A stretch of 64,000 nt of DNA from Mercenaria mercenaria (Eukaryota; Mollusca; Bivalvia; Venerida; Veneridae), in NCBI RefSeq assembly GCF_021730395.1, contig NC_069373.1, positions 46,528,501 through 46,592,500 on the forward strand. The letters run 5' to 3'. The position numbers and the translations under genes are program-made. The notes below the pieces were generated by a model. The model did not search any database, was not told the DNA's origin, and saw nothing but the letters and a program-made list of their open reading frames with translations. Below, in pieces: positions 11,801 through 20,818 of this stretch (position 1 is its first letter; the number at the start of each line of letters is the position of its first letter).

Positions 11801-14800
11801 CCAGGTGTTTGATACCTTGAAGTGATTGTATTGTCTCTTACATTGAGAATCTTCAGAGACGTGTTGTGATGGTCTGCAAGTAGAATTTCATCTGAAGAAA
11901 GCCTTGCTAATCCTGTTATCCAACAGGTATTTGATTCATTTGTAGTTTTCACGTGGAATTTCTTGACATAATGAGGCTTCATGTCAGCAATATCTTTCTG
12001 ATTTTGAGCCTTGGATTTTAGCATCTGTCGTGTAATGGTCCCTATAGAAATGTGGCTCTTTCTCAGCGTATCCATGTCTTTTGATCGTTCAAACTTGTAG
12101 ATGTTCATTTGACTTTTTGAAGCAATGTCCTTTGTTATTCTTTGACATGCATGAAGTTTGGTCTGTGCAAGTTTTGCTGTTATAAACAACTGATTTATTT
12201 TGTCTGCATATTGATCAAGATTTCTGTGAAATTCAGTCATTTCGTTTTCGATGGATTTACATTCATTTAGAAAGTGACTTTGTTCAGAAACATCTTTAGC
12301 GTTTAGCGTTTCAACTTCCCGTATAAGTTCTGTTTCAACTGTGTCCAGGTAACTGTTCATTTCTTCACGAAAGGATTTGATTTCTGCAGTTATTTTGACC
12401 TTTACGTCATCAGCCACTTTCAGATTTTTCTTTATTTCATATTTTGAAGCCTTGATTTTCTTCTGAAGCTCTTCTATCTCTTTTTTGATATTTTGAAGTT
12501 CCTCACAGTTGCCATAGTTACCGGATACATCAGAAACCAAATGAACATTGCAAGATGTATGCGTTAGCACCATACAATCGCCACATCCCACCGAGTTGTG
12601 TCTTTGACAGTAGAACTTCACAATCTTGGTTTTGTGGACAGCACACAGTTCAGAACAGAGGTCAGTCTGAATCTGGACTCTTGGCATTTCATCTTTCAAT
12701 TTGATCACGTGATTCTTGGTAACTGACTGTTTACGATGAACTCTCAGACATGAAGAACAAAAATATTCATTACATGTTTCACAATATTCTTCAGCTGGTA
12801 CATCATCATCGTCACTATGGCACGGCTGACACAAAATATTTTCTTTTCCAGTCTGACTAGATTTTATACGTCCTGATACTTCCATGTTTTTGTTAACTTG
12901 ATTCAGTCATGTTCTTTATCCTGCCATACAGTATATAACACAATCTTAGCTAAAGTAGTAGATCTATTTTTGTTTGCTTAAATCGAATTCATAGTCCAAA
13001 GTTAACAGGTACGAACCAGGAAGTACAATTGACGTACGGGTCACATACGGTGAGACTACACAATCATTTATATACTTACAAGTTAGGTTAAATTTGCCGA
13101 AGTGTACATAATGGTATGTATAACCGCGTTTTAAGTAAGGTAACGCTTCTTTCGATATCTGTAAACATTCACAAGATCAGACATATATTCCATCCCTGAC
13201 AAAATAATATCTGGCCAACCGTGACATTTTGAGCGGTATACAACCACTAATATTTAGTCTTTGAGGAGTGTATTTGATTAATTCTACAATTTAAGTAGTG
13301 ATATACAGTACTGGGTTTTAAATGATACCCTCGCTTAAGGAGGTAGGTTACCTTGTTACAAGGGTAAATTCAAATTAGTTGAACCGCAGCACATTTTTGT
13401 ATTTCGTGTAATATGAAGTTTTAACTGCTATAATCTCAATTTCGTTTGTCTCTGTCCCTTCAAGTTCAATTTTTATCCAGGTTTGAAGAGCATGACCCTC
13501 CAAAGGTATTTCATATTGAAAGAAGAAGGAAAATACGGATATTTAACACTTTTCAGTGTATTTTAGTTTCATTGATATCCGTAGAAGTCTGCATAATTGA
13601 TAATTTTACTAGTATGCACGTTATCTTTTAATAAAAGCTTAAAATGTATATGTCGCGGGGCTCGTGTTTCCATGGTAACGCATTTTCTCTCATTTTTAAA
13701 CAACTATGTATAAAAATAGGGGTTTTCGACGGCTTCAGTGCCATTCTGTTAATGACCAACATGGCATATTTGGGTAATATTATTAGCAAAATACCAAGAA
13801 CTTTACATGGTACCTTATTTTTCATTAAGTTTAAAGTAACCATGGCAACAGATATGTTTAAAATAGCTTATATCTTGCTTTTTGTCGTAGTTTCTTATAA
13901 AAAATATTGAATAAGATTATCTTTCTAGTTAATGTAGCTATAAAACATATTATTTCTAACGTAAGTTATATTTTCGTGTTATTTGCATTTATTCAAACAA
14001 ATTTCACAGCTTAGAATACTTACAGCAGTACCCCTTGTCTGGCATTTTTCATGGAAAAGTCGTTCAGCATGCTGCTATTATTCTCATGGATATTGTTGAA
14101 ATGAAAATAAAAAGCCGAAGCTGTGTTTCTTAAATAGACCAGTGTCAAAGCTTTTGAATTTTACATTTAGATACATAGGTCACGGGCTTCGTTTCCATGG
14201 TAACATCAATTCAATTCAAGAAACCACATTTTTCTACCGAAATTTGAACAATTTTAGATGTTAGTTTTAGTATAAAAGTAACAAATTATCAACGGAACCT
14301 GAAAAATAGGTATTACAAATCAAACTGCTAGATTTTTATTTGAAAATGGCCGTAACAAGTAACTTTTCACCCAACTATATACCAAATAACATTGGTTACC
14401 ATCATCCATGTTCTTACATTCCGCATAATATTTCAATATAACTACATAAAAGAAGCAAAATATTGATTTTTATTCAGCGCAAAAGACTCATAAAAATATT
14501 TCAGCAAATAATGGTTATTTGAAAATAGTTAAAATATAAAAAAAATGCACAGAATTACGTACTTTCAAGACAAAAACTATTAATTTTGCGCGGTAACTGA
14601 CACGTAACGTCATGACGTCAGTGACGTCATTTTAAGGCAACATTGTTTTGAAGCGTTTCTGCGGCAATTTATTCATTATTTCTGAATTATTAAACCATAA
14701 AGCATCAGATCGAAGACAGGTTCATGATTTGTTTTCAGAAGAATGAATATACAAACACATTTAGTTTGTCGTAAACGTCGCGTTAGCTTCCGGTTGGACA

Positions 14801-17800
14801 TGCGCACATACAAATATGAAGGTAACCTACCTCCTTAACTTAAACATCGGTTTAAAACAACGGCGTAATCGTTACAGTTCCGTCATTTTGTACACATAAT
14901 ACAGCATAGCATTTTTATTTACAGTCGTGATATGTACATAACAATATATTACCTATATATCGCTATTGAACGACATGAGAGGAATTATTGCCATTGAGCC
15001 ATTTTGTGAAATAGCACTCAAACTATGGTCATACATAGGTTTCTTCAAAGGAATGTCACTTCGTAGGTTTCGTGCACCAGGGGAGGCTGTGACCGTGATA
15101 TAGACAATGATGTGATGTGCCAGTAGTCTGGCTTTACTTTTGATGAGTCAGATAGATCATTTGAGCCGTGCCATGGGAAAACCAACATAGTGGGTGTGCG
15201 ACCAGCATGGATCCAGATCAGCCTGCGCATCCGCGCAGTCTGGTCAGGATCCATGCTGTTCGCTAACAGTTTCTCCAATTCCAATAGGCTTTAAAAGCGA
15301 ACAGTATGGAGCCTGACCAGACTGCGCGGATGCGCAGGCTGGACTGGATCCATGCTGGTCGCACACCCACTATGTTGGTTTTCCCATGGCGCGGCTCATT
15401 TATAGATGACTTTGAGGAGTCAGATAGATCATTTAGATTACTTTGATGAGTCAGATAGATCAATGAAAAGACAGGAGCAAGTAAATGAGCCGTTTGGAAT
15501 CCCACGATAGGTCAATGATGACCAAATGAGATTGATACCTGTCTCAGTCCGATATCCTCAGTATTTTGTTATATTGTGGCCGTCCATGACATAAAGTTTA
15601 CTCAAATGCTGGTGATATGGATCTAAATCAAGCATCGTTACACTGTGGCAATCCAGGATATAATATATCATGATAATATATCATAAGTTGTAGATTCAGA
15701 TAGGAATATCCGGTTCGAGTGTTACTTGTTACGGCAGAGCCACAGTAACATCGAGAGCCGGGTATCTCGATCTGCATCTACAACCAATGATAAGTATTTT
15801 TCAGGAATTCGCATTTCATACGTTATTGAATAAATAAAGATTTCAAAAATAATAACAGGAAGCATGATATAACCTTGTTTGCATGTGGGTGATGCAGACC
15901 TCATCGAGTACTTTTCACACGATAAATTCCGAAATCGAGTTTTAATCCAAAATTTGGCATAAATACTTCCTTTCATTGAAAAAAAAAACTAAAATGTCTC
16001 AAAAAACTAAAATAATTCATTTTAAGCAGGCATTTCCAAACCTGATTTCTCGATTTTTGGTCAAATCAATAGTTAAATATTTATGGCAAACGCAGATTAT
16101 TTTCTTGAAAATTAAAACTAGTTTTACCTACTTAATATGACCTTATCCATTGATCAAGAGACTTTGTTTATACGAGGACTGCATCATTCGTAAGAAAAAT
16201 GAGTTACATTAGGCTTCCAGCCGTTTAATGTTTATGTGTTCTTCGGTCAGAATTTAGCATAAAGAAATTCATGAGAGTAAAATTCTGAGACGGACCTGTA
16301 CTTAAAAGCTTGTACTATCGAACAAAATAAAGCATCATTGTGGCCAAATGCCGAGGTGATATCGAACAAAAAGCAAACACCATTTCACTTTGGTCGTGAA
16401 TGACCTGTAATATAACTTAACGCAGGTTATATTGAACAAAAATAAACTGGTCCTTCCTTTTTTATTTGCCGAAAGTTGTAAGTTTATTCCTCAGTTTTGA
16501 AAAATCAGAGTTGAATCAAATTCTGCATTAAAGTCGGACGCTCGTGATTTCTCCCTTCTCTGTCCAATCTCGAATATGTTATTATAATAAAATTTAATCC
16601 GATGTCATCGAATTAAAAGAGGGATTCCGACACCGTTCTTCTACTTCTGAACATGTTTTCTTCTCAATTACTTTAAACACTTTGGTTATATAAGAATGGT
16701 TTTCTAAAAAGACAAGAGAAGCAAAACAGGGATTCAAGCCCTAACTGTTTGTCAATTTGGCTATTATTGTTGTCTTTTTAGATGATGGTGAGGTAGACTT
16801 TGATGAATTTATGAAGCTCATTGCACGTAAACTCCAGAGTGTGGATATAGAGGAGGAGATTTTAGAAGCGTTCCGAGTGTTCGATAAAGATGGCAACGGT
16901 TCCATTTCGAAAGATGAATTGCGATTCGCTATAACAACACTGGGTGAAAAGGTCAAAGAGAATGAACTTGATGACCTCATGAGAGCGGCAGATCTGAATG
17001 GAGATGGACAAATTAACTATAGTGGTATGGTCCTTTCAAGCATTTTCCTTTTCACTCATGCAAAATGAAAAAAGCGGAGAGGTTGCCTAATAGGTTCAAC
17101 CCTAAACTTCATTGGGTATCGAATGCATCTTCTCATATGACGCTATTATTCTCAGGAAGCCGACTGGAGTGTGATTCAGATAAATATATAAGTTAAATTA
17201 CAATCGAACTAAAATAAACCCGCATACTTTTATGGCAAAATGTATTACATGCATGAGAATGCTTTCAACAGTTAACAATTCTGAAGTATCAAGTCCACTG
17301 TAAATTTTGTGTGTAACAACTGCTATAAAGAGTCACTAACACTTTCAAAATGTAAAGGTCCTGTTATGGCCTCTATTATTCCGTGTTCTAAGTAAAATGT
17401 TTTAGTTCAGCTAGTGATTATCAGATTAGTTAATTGAGCCGCACCATTCGCTAATGGTTCCTCTAATTCCAATAGGCTTTGAAAGCGAACAGCATGGATC
17501 CTGGTCTGGATCCATGCTGGTCGCAAAGACAGTATGTTGGTTTTCTCATGGCGCGGCTCAATTTATTACTGATTGTCAGCAGAAGTAGCTTTTTTAATCT
17601 TATGAGTATCATAACTTCAACTCAGGCCATTTGCGAGCTGTTCGCATCATTTCATTTCTATGCACGTTACACGATAACAAAGTGAAACAATATTAATGGC
17701 ATAACTATTTCTTACATCGATTTTAAACACAATACAATGTCTTATATTTAATATATGTCCACGAATGAAAATATCTGTTATCTTAGATATATTAAATGAA

Positions 17801-17869
17801 TTATTGAAGATATGAACCATTGTATGTCTCTTTTTACTTTCAGAATTTGCAAAGATGATTGCTCCATAA
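5807..17869 (+). CDS. Calmodulin-like protein, four EF hands (whole gene, 4 exons)
   Basis: Joining 5807-5834, 6459-6602, 16782-17024 and 17844-17869 gives an open frame of 146 codons plus TAA; calmodulin has 149 residues. All internal borders are GT-AG and all three introns are phase 1. Four EF-hand loops are canonical at positions 1, 3, 5, 6 and 12: D19-E30, D55-E66, D92-E103 and D128-E139. The second loop is split by intron 2 and is restored exactly when the exons are joined. The family binds calcium and then target peptides, usually in the cytosol. The sequence is close to calmodulin but clearly diverged (for example [10 protein letters not shown] in the central linker), so it is a calmodulin-like paralogue. 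The first exon is the weakest part. Intron 2 (10.2 kb) encloses an antisense TRIM-like gene. Confidence 0.85.
5990..6065 (+). other. Purine-rich GGAGAGG tract in intron 1
   Basis: About 70 bp very rich in G and A on the + strand (GGCGGAGAGGAGGTGG followed by several GGGG runs) stands out from the AT-rich surroundings, just after the proposed first exon. It may be a regulatory or G-quadruplex-forming tract; no function can be read from sequence alone. Confidence 0.3.
6459..6602 (+). CDS. Calmodulin-like exon 2 (EF hand 1, start of EF hand 2)
   Basis: Acceptor TTCAACAG precedes a frame reading [15 protein letters not shown] and continuing to VDAD, where donor A|GTAATT interrupts the second EF loop. 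The match to calmodulin residues 11-58 is unmistakable. Confidence 0.93.
6640..6850. repeat. Interspersed repeat, family B (copy 1)
   Basis: Begins with a TTACCCTGCTAAATTTC phrase and has an inner inverted pair around GATCAGACTGCA...TGCAGGCTGATC. It ends with GGCTAAGGGTT, a loose inverted match to its start. Copies occur near 47.2, 53.9 and 56.7 kb. It is probably a MITE, but target duplications were not resolved. Confidence 0.6.
7510..7955. repeat. Three tandem units of about 155 bp
   Basis: Three successive units share the phrases GATTCAAACTT, ACATCATATGACAC, CTTGCACCA and a CTCTATCTC-like word, at a spacing of about 155 bp. They resemble the internal arrays of the Helentron-like elements in the window, but neither a 5' hairpin nor a CTCTTG end is visible, so this is likely a truncated copy. 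Confidence 0.6.
8655..8800 (+). repeat. Possible decayed tRNA-derived SINE
   Basis: A B-box-like GTGGGTCCGAAACGCC is followed by GAAGTTATCCAGCTGAC, which corresponds to the inverse of a phrase in the minus-strand SINE at 50.85-51.1 kb (GCCAGCTAGATAGTATCC). It is a worn copy, and the limits are guesses. Confidence 0.35.
8801..9918. other. Intronic AT-rich DNA, nothing recognised
   Basis: This is part of calmodulin-like intron 2. Short open frames on both strands have no recognisable domain. Confidence 0.4.
9919..10692 (+). mobile_element. Helentron-like non-autonomous element (ACGCCCGTC family)
   Basis: The 5' end ATACGCCCGTC follows a T-tract. About four units of roughly 125 bp come next (each with TCTTCATGCATGGAGG, ACCAGGTCCCTAGGTC and AAGGTCAAGGTCAC), then a unique 3' module. 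An inverted copy of the start (GACGGGCGTAT) is followed by CACTCTTG and a new T-run. The 3' module around 10,500-10,640 (GAGACCACTTTTCTGT) also occurs at 36,730-36,880 in a different family. It encodes no protein and lies in calmodulin-like intron 2. Confidence 0.7.
11121..11126 (-). promoter_or_regulatory. Polyadenylation signal of TRIM-like copy 1
   Basis: TTTATT on the + strand reads AATAAA on the minus strand, about 60 nt downstream of the TAA stop. In copy 2 the matching position reads TATAAA (near 24,476). Confidence 0.55.
11188..12885 (-). CDS. TRIM-like protein: two B-boxes, coiled coil, beta-propeller (copy 1)
   Basis: A single uninterrupted 565-codon exon. The N-terminus carries a B-box 1-like zinc site (residues 19-60: CQPC, then CETC, CSSC and two His) and a second B-box (about residues 78-115: CAVH, CQRH, CGDC). 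There is no RING finger ahead of them. Residues about 130-250 are a heptad-rich coiled coil ([19 protein letters not shown]). Residues about 320-565 contain repeated hydrophobic strands with D/N turns ([23 protein letters not shown]), as in NHL-type six-bladed propellers. Proteins of this build are greatly expanded in bivalves and are annotated as TRIM2/TRIM45/TRIM56-like. Without RING, ubiquitin-ligase activity is not implied; scaffold or sensing roles are inference. It is nested antisense in a calmodulin-like intron and nearly identical in layout to the copy at 24,544. Confidence 0.9.
   Translation of the reverse strand: MEVSGRIKSSQTGKENILCQPCHSDDDDVPAEEYCETCNEYFCSSCLRVHRKQSVTKNHVIKLKDEMPRVQIQTDLCSELCAVHKTKIVKFYCQRHNSVGCGDCMVLTHTSCNVHLVSDVSGNYGNCEELQNIKKEIEELQKKIKASKYEIKKNLKVADDVKVKITAEIKSFREEMNSYLDTVETELIREVETLNAKDVSEQSHFLNECKSIENEMTEFHRNLDQYADKINQLFITAKLAQTKLHACQRITKDIASKSQMNIYKFERSKDMDTLRKSHISIGTITRQMLKSKAQNQKDIADMKPHYVKKFHVKTTNESNTCWITGLARLSSDEILLADHHNTSLKILNVRDNTITSRYQTPGKPWDVSVINSESIAATLPNEGNIFFVNTKNGLFKSYSLEVRNNCRGIDHRNGVIALTYGRPPAVQILNMKGDILHEVKDTSLLQYPRFIAVIDDTNIIISDWDKNAAYNLTIDGHLQVTKKFEGIQFPRGLAVTSNGTVVFCCPTNRERLSIVLPNTGKTLPFYVQHVQKPFNVLICEEDSNLFLSEYFGSDDCNYIIMYDLK
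13339..14834. mobile_element. piggyBac-like non-autonomous element with TTAA target duplication
   Basis: GGAGGTAGGTTACCTT at 13,339-13,354 is perfectly mirrored by AAGGTAACCTACCTCC at 14,819-14,834. TTAA abuts both ends (13,335-13,338 and 14,835-14,838), as in the piggyBac superfamily. The 1.5 kb interior encodes no transposase; it holds two GTTTCCATGGTAAC phrases and a CRE-like double palindrome (ATGACGTCAGTGACGTCAT near 14,610). The corresponding part of the second duplication copy does not contain it. Confidence 0.82.
15163..15397. mobile_element. Palindromic MITE, family A (copy 2)
   Basis: A 235-bp palindrome beginning GAGCCGTGCCATGG and ending CCATGGCGCGGCTC, flanked by ATTT at 15,159-15,162 and 15,398-15,401. 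The matching site in the second duplication copy (ATTT at 26,840-26,843) is empty. Confidence 0.9.
16782..17024 (+). CDS. Calmodulin-like exon 3 (rest of EF2, EF3, most of EF4)
   Basis: After acceptor TCTTTTTAG the frame finishes EF hand 2 (DGEVDFDEF), then encodes the linker, EF hand 3 ([12 protein letters not shown]) and EF hand 4 up to NYS. The donor is G|GTATGG. It lies just 0.2 kb beyond the end of duplication copy 1. Confidence 0.95.
17436..17559. mobile_element. Palindromic MITE, family A (internally deleted copy 3)
   Basis: Ends match the family (GAGCCGCACCAT and ATGGCGCGGCTC), but the element is only 124 bp because one arm has lost its CAACATAGTG-containing part. AATT flanks both sides (17,432-17,435 and 17,560-17,563). 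It lies in the last calmodulin-like intron. Confidence 0.82.
17844..17869 (+). CDS. Calmodulin-like exon 4 (C-terminus)
   Basis: Acceptor TTTACTTTCAG opens a short exon completing EF hand 4 with EFAKMIAP and TAA at 17,867-17,869. Confidence 0.92.
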
Positions 17870-17916
17870 AAAGAACGTTCTACGATTAAAACTACTGAAT
17901 GCGTTTTTATTGGTTT

Positions 17917-17922
17917 AATAAA
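17917..17922 (+). promoter_or_regulatory. Polyadenylation signal of the calmodulin-like gene
   Basis: AATAAA lies 48 bp after the stop codon, in a TTTAATAAACG context. Confidence 0.7.
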
Positions 17923-18079
17923 CGTTTAGAGGTCGGCCATGTTTGTCTGTAAATACTAAATTGGTATATTTTACTACTAATGAACCCCGCTTCTATATGT
18001 GTTCAATTTCATTTTTCTTATCTGAATAAATTAAGGAGCATTTATTGAAATATATTGATATATACGATGATTCTGTTTG

Positions 18080-18306
18080 TTTTTGTTTGTTTTGGATCAT
18101 AACGCCGTTTTACAACCGTATTCCAGTTATGTAACGGCAACAGTTAACCTAAGCCTTCCTGGATTCTGTACCAGTACTAACCTGTTCTCCGCAAGTAACT
18201 GCCAACTTCCCCACTTGAATCAGAGGTGGTGATCGAATGATTTTAGACAAAATGTCTTTTATCACATCGCCAGGGAGAACATACGCACCGCCCAGGGATC
18301 GAACTA
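18080..18306 (-). repeat. SINE, minus strand
   Basis: Read on the minus strand, a B-box-like GTTCGATCCCTGGGCGGTGC head is followed by GTATGTTCTCCCTGGCGA, then CACCTCTGATTCAAGTGGGG and GCGGAGAACAGG. The 3' end is AAACGGCGTTATGATCC with a CAAA-rich tail. The same body starts at the right edge of the window (63,951). Confidence 0.72.
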
Positions 18307-18309
18307 TAT

Positions 18310-20318
18310 AATAAATGAAATAATGAAATAATCAATAAATTATCAGACATCTAAGATAATGCTTATTTTTCATTGAATGTGACACTTTGCTTTTTTGTAA
18401 ACGAATAAAACAGAGGAGTTTTCTTCGTTGAGATTTCTTTCTGTAACTTGAAATTGTTCATGAAACATATTGGCAGTTACAAATGGATCAATAACAGGGA
18501 TGCCTAGAACAAGCTAAAGGTCATGTTTAATGTTTGGACTTTGGAATTAAATCCAGACATTTCATAAAGATTATTCTATAGCCGTTTAGGAATGGCTTAT
18601 TGGAATTGAAAGTTTCTGATAATTACTTTTGGACAAGAATATAAGTGACATAAGTGTTTTTCTCTAGATTTTGTATTACTCACACCCCTTTGTTTGTGAC
18701 CTGTCCCTAGTTTTAATAGCATCACATATATCTGAATTTATCCACTATTTGACATATGTTTTCATACGTTTGTTCAAAATTTCACTAGGTTAAATATATG
18801 TGATCAAGGATCATGAGTGAGAGCCACTTAATCATGTATTAGTTATCTTCTATAAAATGTTCTGTACCACTAATGGGCACATCCAGCGGCCGTGATGGCA
18901 CTGGAGATGTAGATCATACCTCTGTCCCGGCGTTGCAAATTTCTCCTCCCGTAAATCCCTCCCCCGTTTTGGCCTAGGTTACTAGGTATCAGATGAATTA
19001 ATGATATTCTCAGATATGGATTGTATAAATAGTTTGTTTAGCAACAAACTTTGAACTTCAGGCATTTGCTACATTGTTTATTCTAGCATGGATCATGATT
19101 AAGTCTGCTTCAATCACCTGCTATAAAAGATTTGTGTGTTTTATATGGAATATAGTTCATGTTTTTTCTGTTTGGAAATGGTCGATTCGTTCGTTCGGTC
19201 TGGTCTTGTATTGGCACTGTTCATTTCATCATCCACAGCAGCATTAATTACGGAAATTTCAATGTCACTCTTTGGATTATTCTTATTTTGATCGTGTTCA
19301 GGGATCTGCACTTTTAAAATGAAGAGCTGGAACTTGATGTCTTTCATTTATCTGAAGACACTTCCCTTAAGACTGTTGATTTCACTAGTAAGAATTAAAA
19401 GGTAAGGAAAGATTTCCCGTAAGTAAAGAGCACAGCAAACATGTTCAGATCCATGCATCGCAAAGTAGGCCCGAAACAAAGAGAAACTGTAGCTAAAATA
19501 TATAGAAGACGGGTAGCTTCAAAATATATATTGAAAAGCTCATCGACACAACAAAAACATATAAACATAATATATGGCATGCGTAAAATACTTTATATAG
19601 TCAGTGCAATATTAATAATTAATAAATGAATAAATAGGAACAAATAAACAAGTTCATGTAAAGATGCGAGAAAATCAAAATAAACATAAGCATAACACAA
19701 TGTATGAATGTTAAGATGCGAGAGTATATTCAAAACACGAATGTACATAAATAGACTAAGATCTAAGCCACATCTGGTCTAACATTAGATTGTCTAAAGG
19801 CCTTAGTGATTTATAAGTTTCGTTGGTGTATTCTTATTTGTTGAGTTTAATAATCCAATGAATTTAAAAACACTTGGAATTTCATAGAAGTATGTACTAA
19901 TATATTGTTAATTTAATTCGGCATAGAGATGTGTACTGTGATAACAATTCAGACTGGAACTTTCCTTCATTTTAAATGCTGCATTAGTCTTGGGCAGATC
20001 TAATTTATAAAGTGTTGTCCTCTGATACATTTTTCATTTCGTTTCAGTAAGGCGTAATAAGAATGGATTTTTCAACTACTTGATGTTACAAGTTATATAT
20101 AATGATGTTAATAATATTATAAAAATGTTCCAACACGTATTGTATTTCGATCAGTTGAGTTGTCTATATACACATGGTATATCATGAAGTATGTTCGTTG
20201 TTCAATTATATATATAAATGCTCTGAAAAGTGTGTTATAAAGGTTGAAATATTATGACTGTACATGTGAATAATCTGTTGCATTCAATTGTTTTATATTT
20301 AATAAATAATCAAGGCCT
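18310..20318. other. Intergenic AT-rich DNA, nothing recognised
   Basis: Downstream of the calmodulin-like gene no coding sequence with a recognisable domain was found. A short C-rich patch near 18,885-18,975 breaks the AT-rich background but could not be assigned. Confidence 0.4.
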
Positions 20319-20319
20319 T

Positions 20320-20447
20320 TGAGTGGTTTATCGTCTGATTTACCACGGTTCAGAGTTCAGATGTGTAGGAATTGAACCATGAGGGCGTTGGTTAAATACT
20401 GAAGCATCTGAACGATGAACCGTGGTAAATTAGACGATAAATCACAA
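20320..20447. repeat. Foldback element
   Basis: GTGGTTTATCGTCTGATTTA near 20,323 is mirrored by TAAATTAGACGATAAATCAC ending at 20,445. Inner inverted words ACCACGGTTCA and TGAACCGTGGT support the fold. A related foldback lies at 54.9-55.1 kb. Confidence 0.65.
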
Positions 20448-20818
20448 GCAGATATTGATTGTTTTCATTCTGACATGCTCATTGAAATATTCTAATAAAT
20501 ATTATGCTGAACTTCATTTACCCGAGGAGTAATGTATCGGACGTCATGCGGCAATTTGACGTCATAATTGACGAGTCATGCGAGTCATGTTAGAACGTAT
20601 TGTATTATATGTATCATATTTTTGATAGCTATCCTTAATGGAGGAAATAAAGAATCTATATATCAATAAAGCTACACTTTAGAATGAAGTGGTTCTCGTC
20701 TTTCAAATCATTTAGATCACTAAAAACGCATTTTCTTTCCTGTCTCGGTATGGTGCTAACATAATGTTTAGCTTTCTGAATCAAAAAGCCTGAGAAAGTC
20801 TTATATTAAGAATAGCAC

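Larger units (their letters stand above)
11045..16556. repeat. Segmental duplication, copy 1 (carries two later insertions)
   Basis: This segment matches 24,389-27,987 in the same orientation. It includes the TRIM-like gene, its 5' and 3' flanks and about 1.6 kb of non-coding DNA upstream of that gene. Homology stops at the TTTCTCCCTTCT phrase near 16,556. Copy 1 is longer because it carries a TTAA-flanked element (13,339-14,834) and a family A MITE (15,163-15,397) that copy 2 lacks. It lies wholly in calmodulin-like intron 2. Confidence 0.9.
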
